From Bacteroidales bacterium UBA1176 (GTDB taxonomy: Bacteria; Bacteroidota; Bacteroidia; Bacteroidales; WCHB1-69), in contig DBYW01000028.1 of assembly GCA_002311645.1 (NCBI GenBank), forward strand, positions 1 to 5,946: a stretch of 5,946 nucleotides of DNA, written 5' to 3'. Positions 1 through 5,677 of the stretch are shown piece after piece. Below the pieces are notes generated by a model. That model was not told the origin of the DNA and ran no database searches. It worked only from the letters and a program-made list of their open reading frames with translations. Numbering within the stretch: position 1 is the first letter of the stretch; every line of letters starts with the position of its first letter. The position numbers and the translations under genes are program-made.

Positions 1-1639
1 CTGTTTCGCTCAAACTTTCCACCATTACTGTGAATTTGCTCTCGTCCACGCTTTTTGTGAAGAAATCCTTGAGACTCTTCTGCTGTTCATCGGACAGTTT
101 GGAGGGCGTAACATCGTCTTTCTTTTGGATAAGCTTGTCCACGACATCGGCATCCACACGGGTGAAGCGCATCTTTTCATTCTTCTGTTCTAACATTTGT
201 ATGGCATGCGCATCGAGGAAGCCGTCCATCAGCAGCACATCGTAGCCTTTCTCCTTGGCAGCGGAGATGTAGAGGTTCTGCTCGTCGGCATTGGCGGCAT
301 AGAGCAGGATGACATTGTCGTCCTTGTCGGTCTGCAGCGCACTCACCATGTTCTTGTACTCCTCAATGGTGTAATATTTGCCTTCGGTGCTCTTCAACAG
401 GTAGAAATCCTTGATCTTGTCGTAGAACTTCTCGTCGGTCAGGGAACCGTATTGCAGGAAGACCTTCAATTCGTCCCATTTTTTCTCGAAATCCTCGCGG
501 TTTTCCTTGAACATCGACTCTAACTTCTCAGCCACTTTTTTGCTGATATAGGTGGAGATTTTCTTGACATTGGCATCGGACTGGAGATAGGAACGGGAGA
601 CATTCAGCGGGATGTCGGGCGAGTCGATGACGCCGTGCAACAGGGTCATGAACTCGGGAATGATGCCCTCTAATTCGTCCGTGATAAAGACTTGGTTACA
701 ATAGAGCTGCACACGGTTCTTCTTGAGGTCGAGTTGGTTCTTGACCTTGGGGAAATAAAGGATTCCCGTGAGGTTGAAGGGGTAGTCCACGTTGAGGTGT
801 ATCTGGAACATGGGATCCTCGAAGTTCATCGGGTAGAGTTGGTGGTAGAACTTCTTGTAGTCCTCGTCAGTCAGCGAGGAAGGCGACTTCTGCCACAGCG
901 GATCGGTGTCGTTGATGATGCGGGGCACCTGCACGGCCTCCTCTTTGGGCTCCTCTTTCTTCTCGTCCTTGTTTTCGTCGGAGGTTTCTTCGGGCTTGGG
1001 CTCGGGTTTGCGCCATTCGGTTTTGGTGCCGCAGAGGATGGGGATGGGCAGGAAACGGCAGTATTTGTTGAGCAGCCCCACGATCCTGTTCTCGTCGAGG
1101 AACTCGGCAGTGTCGTCGGCGACGTGCAGTACGATCTCACTGCCGCGCTCGCGGGACTCGATCTCCTCCAAGGTGAAGTCGGGAGAGCCGTCGCAACTCC
1201 ATTTCACAGCCTTGGCACCCTCTTTGTAGGACTGGGTGAGGATGTCAACACGGTCGGCGACCATGAAAGAAGAGTAGAAGCCCAGGCCGAAGTGGCCGAT
1301 GATGTTGGCAGCATCGGTCCCCTTGTATTTGGCCAAGAAGTCTTCCGCACCGGAAAAGGCGATTTGGTTGATGTATTTGTCCACCTCCTCGGCTGTCATG
1401 CCTATACCGCGGTCGATGACACGGATGGTCTTGTCCTCCTTGTTGACCTTTACCTCGATGGTCAGGTCGCCCAACTCACAGTTGGCCTCGCCGAGACTTA
1501 CCAAACGCTTGAGCTTCTGCGTGGCGTCCACGGCGTTGGAGATTAACTCGCGAAGGAATATTTCATTGTCGGAATAGAGGAATTTCTTGATGACGGGGAA
1601 AATGTTTTCTGTCTGAACATTAATTTTACCGGTTTGCAT
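1..1639 (-). CDS. htpG: Molecular chaperone HtpG (Hsp90), C-terminal end cut by window edge
   Basis: This encodes the bacterial Hsp90, a cytosolic ATP-driven dimeric chaperone. Reading the minus strand from the ATG at 1639 gives 546 intact codons with no stop up to the window edge. Bacteroides homologues are about 680 residues, so roughly 130 residues, the C-terminal dimerisation domain, lie outside. The N-terminal GHKL ATPase domain shows all its signatures: E31 and N35 in the helix ELISNAVDA, DRGIGM at 76-81, and the lid glycines GHFGLGFYS at 115-123. The middle domain has LNVSRSYLQ, whose R349 matches the ATP-contacting arginine of the family. Residues 211-234 form a highly charged linker of K, E, D, P, S, T and N. 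The opening MQTGKINVQTENIFP fits the family start. No Shine-Dalgarno sequence is seen, as is usual in Bacteroidota. It is transcribed divergently from the PHP gene. Identification is very secure. Confidence 0.98.
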   Translation of the reverse strand, partial: MQTGKINVQTENIFPVIKKFLYSDNEIFLRELISNAVDATQKLKRLVSLGEANCELGDLTIEVKVNKEDKTIRVIDRGIGMTAEEVDKYINQIAFSGAEDFLAKYKGTDAANIIGHFGLGFYSSFMVADRVDILTQSYKEGAKAVKWSCDGSPDFTLEEIESRERGSEIVLHVADDTAEFLDENRIVGLLNKYCRFLPIPILCGTKTEWRKPEPKPEETSDENKDEKKEEPKEEAVQVPRIINDTDPLWQKSPSSLTDEDYKKFYHQLYPMNFEDPMFQIHLNVDYPFNLTGILYFPKVKNQLDLKKNRVQLYCNQVFITDELEGIIPEFMTLLHGVIDSPDIPLNVSRSYLQSDANVKKISTYISKKVAEKLESMFKENREDFEKKWDELKVFLQYGSLTDEKFYDKIKDFYLLKSTEGKYYTIEEYKNMVSALQTDKDDNVILLYAANADEQNLYISAAKEKGYDVLLMDGFLDAHAIQMLEQKNEKMRFTRVDADVVDKLIQKKDDVTPSKLSDEQQKSLKDFFTKSVDESKFTVMVESLSET

Positions 1640-1693
1640 ATTGTTGTATTTTAATATTTTAAAAGTATAGTGTAAAAATGTGCGTTATACTTG

Positions 1694-1701
1694 CAAAATT
1701 T
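1694..1701 (-). promoter_or_regulatory. Possible -7 box of the htpG promoter
   Basis: On the minus strand this reads AAATTTTG, one mismatch from the Bacteroidota -7 consensus TAnnTTTG, and it is followed by GC as are the other boxes in this window. It would give an htpG leader of about 45-50 nt. No clear -33 TTTG is found at the usual distance; that stretch is instead occupied by the palindrome at 1713-1737. The call is tentative because the spacer is AT-rich. Confidence 0.35.
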
Positions 1702-1712
1702 ATGCCAAAACG

Positions 1713-1737
1713 ACAAGGTGACATAATGTCAGTTTGT
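1713..1737. promoter_or_regulatory. 25-bp palindrome, candidate operator in the htpG/PHP divergent spacer
   Basis: The core TGACAT-A-ATGTCA (1719-1731) is a perfect inverted repeat around a single central A at 1725. After two unpaired positions on each side the symmetry resumes as ACAA (1713-1716) and TTGT (1734-1737), so 10 of 12 position pairs match. This is the shape of a site for a dimeric regulator. It covers the place where the -33 element of the presumed htpG promoter should be and lies about 55 bp upstream of the PHP gene's -7 box, so htpG is the likelier target. The one-base centre resembles Fur-family geometry, but I cannot name the regulator. It is not a CIRCE element. Confidence 0.5.
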
Positions 1738-1791
1738 GTGTGTGCTTAAAACCAACAATAGAAGACAAGTGCCTGACGGCTGATTTTTTAT

Positions 1792-1799
1792 TATCTTTG
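1792..1799 (+). promoter_or_regulatory. -7 box upstream of the PHP-domain gene
   Basis: TATCTTTG is an exact match to the Bacteroidota primary sigma factor -7 motif TAnnTTTG. It is preceded by a T-rich stretch, and the 19-bp block 1782-1800 recurs with one change at 5601-5619 before another gene. No good -33 TTTG is visible. Transcription would begin near 1805, which puts any coding start before that point out of reach and supports the GTG at 1821. Confidence 0.6.
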
Positions 1800-1820
1800 C
1801 AGCCCGAAAATCATGGACCT

Positions 1821-2576
1821 GTGAATATATATAAAGCTGATTTGCACACCCATACGTTGCTCTCCCCATGCGGGGACTTGGAGATGACGCCCGACAACAT
1901 CATCGCCTTGGCTCTTGAACGCGGCGTGGATGTGATCGCTATCACGGACCATAACTCTACGCGACATTGCCGCTTGGCGGAACACTATTCCACCAATCGT
2001 GACATTTTCGTGCTCTGCGGCGCTGAGGTTACCACCAAGGAGGAGGCTCATTGTCTTTGTTATATGCCAGACCATGAGTGCCTCGATATTCTGCAAGAGT
2101 ATCTTGACAAGCACCTCCCCGACATCTCCAACGACCCCGACATCTTCGGTGACCAGGTGCAAATCGACGAGGATTTCAACATTGTCTACGAAGAGCCCCG
2201 CCTGCTGACTTCCGCTATCGACCAATCTGTCAACCAGATTGCCGATTTTGTGCATTCCGTTGGCGGACTCTTTGTGCCGGCGCACATTGACAAGCTCAAG
2301 AACAGCCTCATTGCGCAACTCGGTTTCATTCCCTTCGATCTTGAATACGATGCCGTAGAACTCTCAGAGCACGGCAATAAGGATGAGATTTTGAAAGCTC
2401 ATAAATATCTTAAAAACAAAACCTTCACCCGCAGTTCCGACGCTCATATCCCGGACAGGGTGGGGGTGTCGCCTTGCTATCTCCAATTGGAAACCCGCAG
2501 TTTCGAGGAAATTGCCATGGCATTCCACCAACAGGAGGGGCGAAGGGTCTTGTTGGAATTGACCGAGCAGGTATAG
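1821..2576 (+). CDS. PHP-domain metal-dependent phosphoesterase, regulatory-module type
   Basis: The 251-residue protein is a cytosolic PHP-superfamily hydrolase of unknown substrate; relatives are predicted phosphoesterases. The metal-binding motifs are in order: D7-L-H9-T-H11, T42-D43-H44-N45, E69, H77, H155 in FVPAHID, and D207-A-H209. The stretch HTHTLLSPCGDLEM is typical of the subfamily that sits beside DRTGG and GHKL-ATPase genes. An open frame extends upstream to a TTG at 1734, but those 29 codons run through the -7 box at 1792-1799 and do not look like protein of this family. I therefore take the GTG at 1821, giving an opening of MNIYKADLHTHT. The ATG at 1814 is in another frame and hits TGA after three codons. 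All metal ligands appear intact, so an active enzyme is expected. A 58-bp spacer with a tandem repeat separates it from the next gene. Confidence 0.85.
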   Translation: MNIYKADLHTHTLLSPCGDLEMTPDNIIALALERGVDVIAITDHNSTRHCRLAEHYSTNRDIFVLCGAEVTTKEEAHCLCYMPDHECLDILQEYLDKHLPDISNDPDIFGDQVQIDEDFNIVYEEPRLLTSAIDQSVNQIADFVHSVGGLFVPAHIDKLKNSLIAQLGFIPFDLEYDAVELSEHGNKDEILKAHKYLKNKTFTRSSDAHIPDRVGVSPCYLQLETRSFEEIAMAFHQQEGRRVLLELTEQV

Positions 2577-2578
2577 CT

Positions 2579-2626
2579 TTTAATTGTTTAATAATTTAAT
2601 AGTTTAATAGTTTAATAGTTTAATAG
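2579..2626. repeat. 8-bp tandem repeat, six copies, between the PHP and DRTGG genes
   Basis: Four perfect head-to-tail copies of TTTAATAG lie at 2595-2626. Two copies with one change each come before them: TTTAATTG at 2579-2586 and TTTAATAA at 2587-2594. The array starts three bases after the PHP stop codon and ends nine bases before the DRTGG start codon, so it fills nearly all of the 58-bp spacer. It contains no GC-rich stem and no TAnnTTTG box. Arrays of this kind can change copy number by slippage, which here would alter only the untranslated spacing between the two genes. Confidence 0.9.
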
Positions 2627-2634
2627 ATAATAAT

Positions 2635-2970
2635 ATGACAGTAAAGGACCTTATTGAAAAGATGAACCTTACCGTTTTTTGCGGCGAGGAGAACGTTGGT
2701 AACGAAATCAAGGGCGGCTATGTTTCCGACTTGTTGAGCGACGTGATGGGCTTTGCCCAGGAGGGCAACGCTTGGGTGACGTTGCAGACCCATAAGAACG
2801 TGATTGCCATCGCGTCTCTCAAGGAGCTGGCCTGTGTGGTGCTCGTGAAGGGCAATAAGCCTGACGATGACATGCTGGAGCAGGCTAAGGACGAAGGAAT
2901 TCCGGTGCTCGGCACTACTGAGCAGACCTTCGAGGTGGCGGGGAAGATTTACCAATTACTGAACGCATAG
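2635..2970 (+). CDS. Small DRTGG-domain protein
   Basis: The 111-residue protein consists almost wholly of one DRTGG-type domain (as in Pfam PF07085), a fold of uncertain function also found in some phosphotransacetylases and CBS-domain proteins. The recognisable parts are GGYVSDLLSDVMGFA at 27-41, the strand AWVTLQTHKNVIAIASL at 46-62, and EGIPVLGTTEQTFEVAGKIYQLL near the end. There is no signal peptide, membrane segment or obvious catalytic residue. Database entries sometimes call such proteins serine kinases, but nothing in this sequence supports kinase activity. A binding or sensing role beside the ATPase is my inference. The stop is two bases from the next ATG, so the two genes are very probably translated from one message. 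The ATG at 2635 is preceded by an AT-rich leader with no Shine-Dalgarno sequence. Confidence 0.8.
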   Translation: MTVKDLIEKMNLTVFCGEENVGNEIKGGYVSDLLSDVMGFAQEGNAWVTLQTHKNVIAIASLKELACVVLVKGNKPDDDMLEQAKDEGIPVLGTTEQTFEVAGKIYQLLNA

Positions 2971-2972
2971 CG

Positions 2973-3506
2973 ATGAAAGACCTGTCGATGCACATTATGG
3001 ACATCCTGCAGAACTCCACGCGCGCCAAGGCCACGGAGATCACGCTGGAGGTCCTCGAAGACAAAGCCAAGGATACGCTCACGCTCGTGTTCAAGGACAA
3101 CGGGTGCGGCATGGACGCCGAGACCGTCCAAAAGGTCGTCAACCCCTTCTTTACCACGCGTACCACCCGCAAGGTAGGGCTGGGACTGCCGTTGCTCAAG
3201 CAGAACACCGAGCAGACGGGCGGCTCCCTCGACATTCAGTCGCAGGTGGGCGTCGGCACGACCGTCACCGCCGTGTTCGGCCTCACCCATTTGGACACCC
3301 CGCCCATGGGCGATTTGGCCGGCACGATAGTGCTTACCATCTCCGCCCATCCCGAAATCCGCTTCATTTTCCACTATAAGCGCGATGACGAGGTGGACTA
3401 TACTCTCGATACAGACGAGGTGTATGAGATTCTCGACGGCTTGCCCATCAGCGATCCGGACGTGATTTCCTCGCTCAAGGAGATGGTTCAGGAAAATATC
3501 CAATAG
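2973..3506 (+). CDS. GHKL-family ATP-binding protein, anti-sigma/serine-kinase-like
   Basis: The 177-residue cytosolic protein has a HATPase_c domain like those of histidine kinases and RsbW/SpoIIAB anti-sigma kinases. The N box is at 7-20 (HIMDILQNSTRAKA, with N14 as the magnesium ligand), the G1 box is D42-N-G-C-G-M47, the F box is P58-FFTTR, the G2 box is G69-L-G-L, and GVGTT at 93-97 closes the domain. At the position where many GHKL proteins carry the catalytic Glu four residues before the Asn, this protein has D10. There is no histidine-phosphorylation domain. A tail of about 70 residues (105-177, acidic near the end) follows and is not part of the standard fold. Its position two bases after the DRTGG gene suggests that they act together. 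ATP binding looks sound; whether it phosphorylates a partner protein cannot be read from the sequence. Confidence 0.85.
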   Translation: MKDLSMHIMDILQNSTRAKATEITLEVLEDKAKDTLTLVFKDNGCGMDAETVQKVVNPFFTTRTTRKVGLGLPLLKQNTEQTGGSLDIQSQVGVGTTVTAVFGLTHLDTPPMGDLAGTIVLTISAHPEIRFIFHYKRDDEVDYTLDTDEVYEILDGLPISDPDVISSLKEMVQENIQ

Positions 3507-3510
3507 ATTT

Positions 3511-3542
3511 GGCGAAAAAGTGTATTTTTGCCCGTTTTTTTT
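3511..3542 (+). terminator. Possible weak intrinsic terminator after the ATPase gene
   Basis: GGC (3511-3513) can pair with GCC (3530-3532), and AAAAA (3515-3519) with TTTTT (3525-3529), leaving G3514 bulged and a five-base loop. A CG and then a run of eight T (3535-3542) follow. The order stem, then T run, five bases after the stop codon, is right for a terminator, but the stem is mostly A-T and weak. Its 3' half is also the panC -7 box, so the two readings compete or coexist. Confidence 0.4.
3523..3530 (+). promoter_or_regulatory. -7 box of a probable panC promoter
   Basis: TATTTTTG matches TAnnTTTG exactly and would place the transcription start near 3537, about 27 nt before the panC ATG. 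The only nearby TTTG (3508-3511) is 11 bases upstream, too close for a standard -33 element, so the promoter would depend mainly on the -7 box. Confidence 0.5.
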
Positions 3543-3563
3543 CAAACTTGAAACTTATTTGAA

Positions 3564-4394
3564 ATGCAAGTTATTACAACTGTCAATGAATTAGTTGAAA
3601 AGTCTGCCGCCGCGCGTGCCGCGGGCAAGCGTGTCGGTTTGGTCCCCACCATGGGCGCCTTGCACGACGGCCATCTTTCGCTCATACGACGTGCCCGCGA
3701 GGAGAATGACGCTGTTTTCGTCTCCGTGTTCGTCAACCCCGTGCAGTTCAATAACCAGGAAGACTTGGTGAAATATCCGCGCACCTTGGATCGCGACGTG
3801 GAGTTGATCGGTGACTTGGCCGATTTCGTCTTTGCCCCCTCCGTGGAGGAGGTCTTCCCGACGCCGCCCACGGAAGAGTACCACTTCGGTCCTGTCGAAG
3901 AGGTGATGGAAGGTGCTGCCCGTCCGGGCCACTTCAATGGTGTGGGCGTTATCGTGGGACGCCTGTTTAAGTGGGTTGACCCTGACAAGGCCTACTTTGG
4001 CGAGAAGGACTACCAGCAAATTGCCGTCATCCGCGAGCTGAAGCGTCAACTCGACGTGCGAGCGGAGATTGTCTGCTGTCCCATTGTGCGTGAGCCCAAT
4101 GGCTTGGCCATGAGTTCCCGCAACCGCCGCCTTTCGCCGCACGAGTTTGAGACCGCCGCCCAAATCCATCGCATCCTCGAGGATTCCAGGTCGCTGCCAG
4201 ACGTGCCCGAGATCAAGCGCTTCGTGGAAAGCGAAATCTCCCGTATCCCGGAGTTTAAGCTTGACTATTTCGAGGTGGCTGACGACCAGACCTTGCAAAC
4301 GGTCCACTCCATGAACGACGCCCCTGGCATCATGGGATTCATTACCGTCTATGTCGGCGAGGTGCGCCTGATTGACAACATTCGTTATCGTTAA
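3564..4394 (+). CDS. panC: Pantothenate synthetase (pantoate-beta-alanine ligase)
   Basis: PanC joins pantoate to beta-alanine with ATP, by way of a pantoyl-adenylate, to make pantothenate for coenzyme A; it works in the cytosol. The 276-residue length is normal. The nucleotidylyl-transferase motif P28-TMGALHDGH carries H34 and H37. N58-PVQF with KYPRTLDRD follows, then ARPGHFNGV (119-127), F145-GEKDYQQ with K148, and R176-EPNGLAMSSRN187, the KMSKS-like loop that holds ATP. All catalytic motifs are present. The ATG at 3564 gives the usual opening MQVITTVNEL. A -7 box and a terminator-like hairpin in the 57-bp spacer suggest that it begins a new transcript rather than only continuing the upstream one. 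panD follows after 21 bp. panB and panE are not in the window. Confidence 0.97.
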   Translation: MQVITTVNELVEKSAAARAAGKRVGLVPTMGALHDGHLSLIRRAREENDAVFVSVFVNPVQFNNQEDLVKYPRTLDRDVELIGDLADFVFAPSVEEVFPTPPTEEYHFGPVEEVMEGAARPGHFNGVGVIVGRLFKWVDPDKAYFGEKDYQQIAVIRELKRQLDVRAEIVCCPIVREPNGLAMSSRNRRLSPHEFETAAQIHRILEDSRSLPDVPEIKRFVESEISRIPEFKLDYFEVADDQTLQTVHSMNDAPGIMGFITVYVGEVRLIDNIRYR

Positions 4395-4415
4395 CCCTTC
4401 AACTCTATCGTTATC

Positions 4416-4760
4416 ATGAACATAGAATTGCTGAAATCAAAGATTCACAAGGTCGCCGTTACGGAGGCCAACCTCAATTATGTGGGCAGCATCACCATCG
4501 ACGAGACCCTCATGGATGCCGCCCATATCATCGAGAATGAAAAAGTGCAGGTGCTCAATGTCAACAATGGCGAGCGCCTCGAAACATACGTCATCAAAGG
4601 AGCCAAGGACAGCGGCATCATCTGCCTCAATGGTCCCGCCGCCCGCAAGGCTTGCGTCGGCGATGTGGTCGTGATCATCTCTTATTGCTCCATGCCCATC
4701 GAAGAGGCCCGCAGCTTCAAGCCTTGGATCATCTTTCCGAAAGAGGGCAATAAAATTTAG
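4416..4760 (+). CDS. panD: Aspartate 1-decarboxylase proenzyme
   Basis: PanD decarboxylates L-aspartate to beta-alanine, the substrate of the PanC encoded just upstream. It is made as an inactive pi-protein that cuts itself between G24 and S25 in YVGSITID, and the new N-terminal serine becomes the pyruvoyl cofactor. The other active-site residues are in place: K9 and H11 in KSKIHK, R54 in NGERLETY, Y58, and N72-GPAAR. At 114 residues it is shorter at the C-terminus than the E. coli enzyme (126) but close to Bacteroidota homologues. The start follows panC by 21 bp with no promoter or terminator between, so panCD are very likely co-transcribed and serve the beta-alanine branch of CoA synthesis. 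Confidence 0.97.
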   Translation: MNIELLKSKIHKVAVTEANLNYVGSITIDETLMDAAHIIENEKVQVLNVNNGERLETYVIKGAKDSGIICLNGPAARKACVGDVVVIISYCSMPIEEARSFKPWIIFPKEGNKI

Positions 4761-4793
4761 TTGCGGGCGAGGACGCCTGCGCTCCCTCGGCAA
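4761..4793 (+). other. GC-rich imperfect hairpin in the panD-gpmA spacer
   Basis: TTGC (4761-4764) pairs with GCAA (4790-4793), and CGAGG (4768-4772) with CCTCG (4785-4789), leaving three bulged G and a 12-base loop. It begins right after the panD stop codon. No T run follows, so it is not a standard terminator. It could protect the 3' end of the panCD message or be chance pairing in a GC-rich patch. Confidence 0.25.
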
Positions 4794-4797
4794 TCGT

Positions 4798-4818
4798 ATA
4801 ATCACATAATCGAATAAC
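4798..4818. repeat. Short 8-bp-period AT repeat just upstream of gpmA
   Basis: ATAATC occurs at 4798-4803 and again eight bases later at 4806-4811, and a degenerate ATAAC follows at 4814-4818, just before the gpmA ATG at 4823. The period is the same as in the TTTAATAG array at 2579-2626, but the unit differs and there are only two to three copies. Confidence 0.35.
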
Positions 4819-4822
4819 AATA

Positions 4823-5575
4823 ATGTATAAGCTCATATTAGTTCGGCACGGACAAAGTGAATGGAACCTTTCCAACCAGTTTACGGGTTGGACGGATGTG
4901 GATCTTACACCGCAAGGTGTGGAGGAGGCCAAGCGCGCCGGCAGAATACTCCGGGATTCCGACCTCGACATTCGTTTTACATACACCTCCTTTTTAAAGC
5001 GTGCCATCAAAACGCTCAACTACGTGTTGGAAGAGATGGACCGCCTTTGGCTGCCAGTGGAAAAGACCTGGCGACTCAATGAGAAACACTACGGCATGTT
5101 GCAGGGACAGAACAAGAAAGAGGCGGTCTCCGTCTATGGTGAGGAACAAGTCCGCTTGTGGCGTCGCAGCTATGATGTGGCACCGGCTCCTCTGCCTGAC
5201 GACGATCCGCGCCATCCCAAATTCGACATCCGTTACCAAGACATCAAATACAAGGACGCGCGCCCTGGCACGGAATCTCTGCAAGACGCCACGAGACGAA
5301 TCATCCCTTTGTGGAATGTCGGCATCGTGGACAACCTTCGCAAGTACAAGCAGGTGCTCATCGTCGCTCACGGCAACAGCATCCGCGGTATCATCAAGTT
5401 CATGAAGAACATGTCCAACGAGGAAATCGTGAAACTCAACATCCCCACGGGCATTCCCTATCTGATGGAGCTCGATGAGGAGATGCAGGTGGTCACAGAC
5501 AAGTATATTGGCCTCTCCGACGAGGAGTTGCGGGAACTGCAGGAGAGCGTTGCCAACCAGACCAAAACCAAGTAA
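4823..5575 (+). CDS. gpmA: 2,3-bisphosphoglycerate-dependent phosphoglycerate mutase
   Basis: GpmA interconverts 3- and 2-phosphoglycerate in glycolysis and gluconeogenesis in the cytosol, through a phosphohistidine that must be primed by 2,3-bisphosphoglycerate. The 250-residue length is typical of the cofactor-dependent class (about 248). The catalytic loop L6-VRHGQSEWN15 carries H9. R60 lies in LKRAIKT, R84-LNEKHYGMLQGQNK supplies E87 as proton donor/acceptor, and A182-HGNS186 carries the second histidine, H183. The long insert between the motifs (about 115-150), which separates mutases from shorter broad-specificity phosphatases, is complete. A 62-bp spacer with a GC-rich hairpin and a short AT repeat separates it from panD; I see no TAnnTTTG box there, so it may be read from the panCD transcript. 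The next gene belongs to a family linked to cyclic 2,3-diphosphoglycerate. Confidence 0.97.
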   Translation: MYKLILVRHGQSEWNLSNQFTGWTDVDLTPQGVEEAKRAGRILRDSDLDIRFTYTSFLKRAIKTLNYVLEEMDRLWLPVEKTWRLNEKHYGMLQGQNKKEAVSVYGEEQVRLWRRSYDVAPAPLPDDDPRHPKFDIRYQDIKYKDARPGTESLQDATRRIIPLWNVGIVDNLRKYKQVLIVAHGNSIRGIIKFMKNMSNEEIVKLNIPTGIPYLMELDEEMQVVTDKYIGLSDEELRELQESVANQTKTK

Positions 5576-5610
5576 AAAGAAAATAATTCTCGAAATCCAA
5601 GATTTTTTAT

Positions 5611-5618
5611 TATATTTG
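5611..5618 (+). promoter_or_regulatory. -7 box of a probable promoter before the COG2403-like gene
   Basis: TATATTTG is an exact TAnnTTTG match in the 102-bp spacer after gpmA, preceded by a T-rich stretch shared almost base for base with the box before the PHP gene. Transcription would start near 5625 and give an AT-rich leader of about 50 nt. No clear -33 element is seen. Confidence 0.55.
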
Positions 5619-5677
5619 CCCCGCAAAAGTTGAAACAACAAACAAACTCTATTTTAATAACTTAAAACAATTTTTTT

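Noticed and set aside
692..1546. A long open frame on the plus strand, with shorter ones at 30-245, 197-523, 906-1229 and 1299-1577
   Set aside because: All lie antisense to htpG, whose reading frame is intact and matches its family throughout. The plus-strand translations are low-complexity V/L/G-rich products of the opposite strand.
1640..1820. CIRCE (HrcA) heat-shock operator near htpG
   Set aside because: The CIRCE arms TTAGCACTC/GAGTGCTAA are absent. The palindrome present has a different sequence and a one-base centre.
3591..4307. Long minus-strand open frames opposite panC, and similar ones opposite the PHP, DRTGG, ATPase, panD and gpmA genes
   Set aside because: Each mirrors a confidently identified plus-strand gene, shows no recognisable family of its own and has no promoter-like sequence before it.
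4382..4415. Direct repeat TCGTTATC at 4382-4389 and 4408-4415, the second copy abutting the panD start
   Set aside because: Only eight bases, the first copy is coding sequence of panC, and nothing else suggests a regulatory use; chance is enough to explain it.
3564..4760. Unusual residue in PanC: Asn in REPNGLAMSSRN where many homologues have Asp
   Set aside because: Every catalytic motif is intact and, as far as I recall, this substitution is common in Bacteroidota PanC, so it is not evidence of a defective enzyme.
5592..5608. Terminator after gpmA from the stem AAATC-CAA-GATTT followed by T
   Set aside because: The stem is five to six mostly A-T pairs with a three-base loop, too weak to claim, and the T run is better explained as part of the promoter block at 5601-5619.
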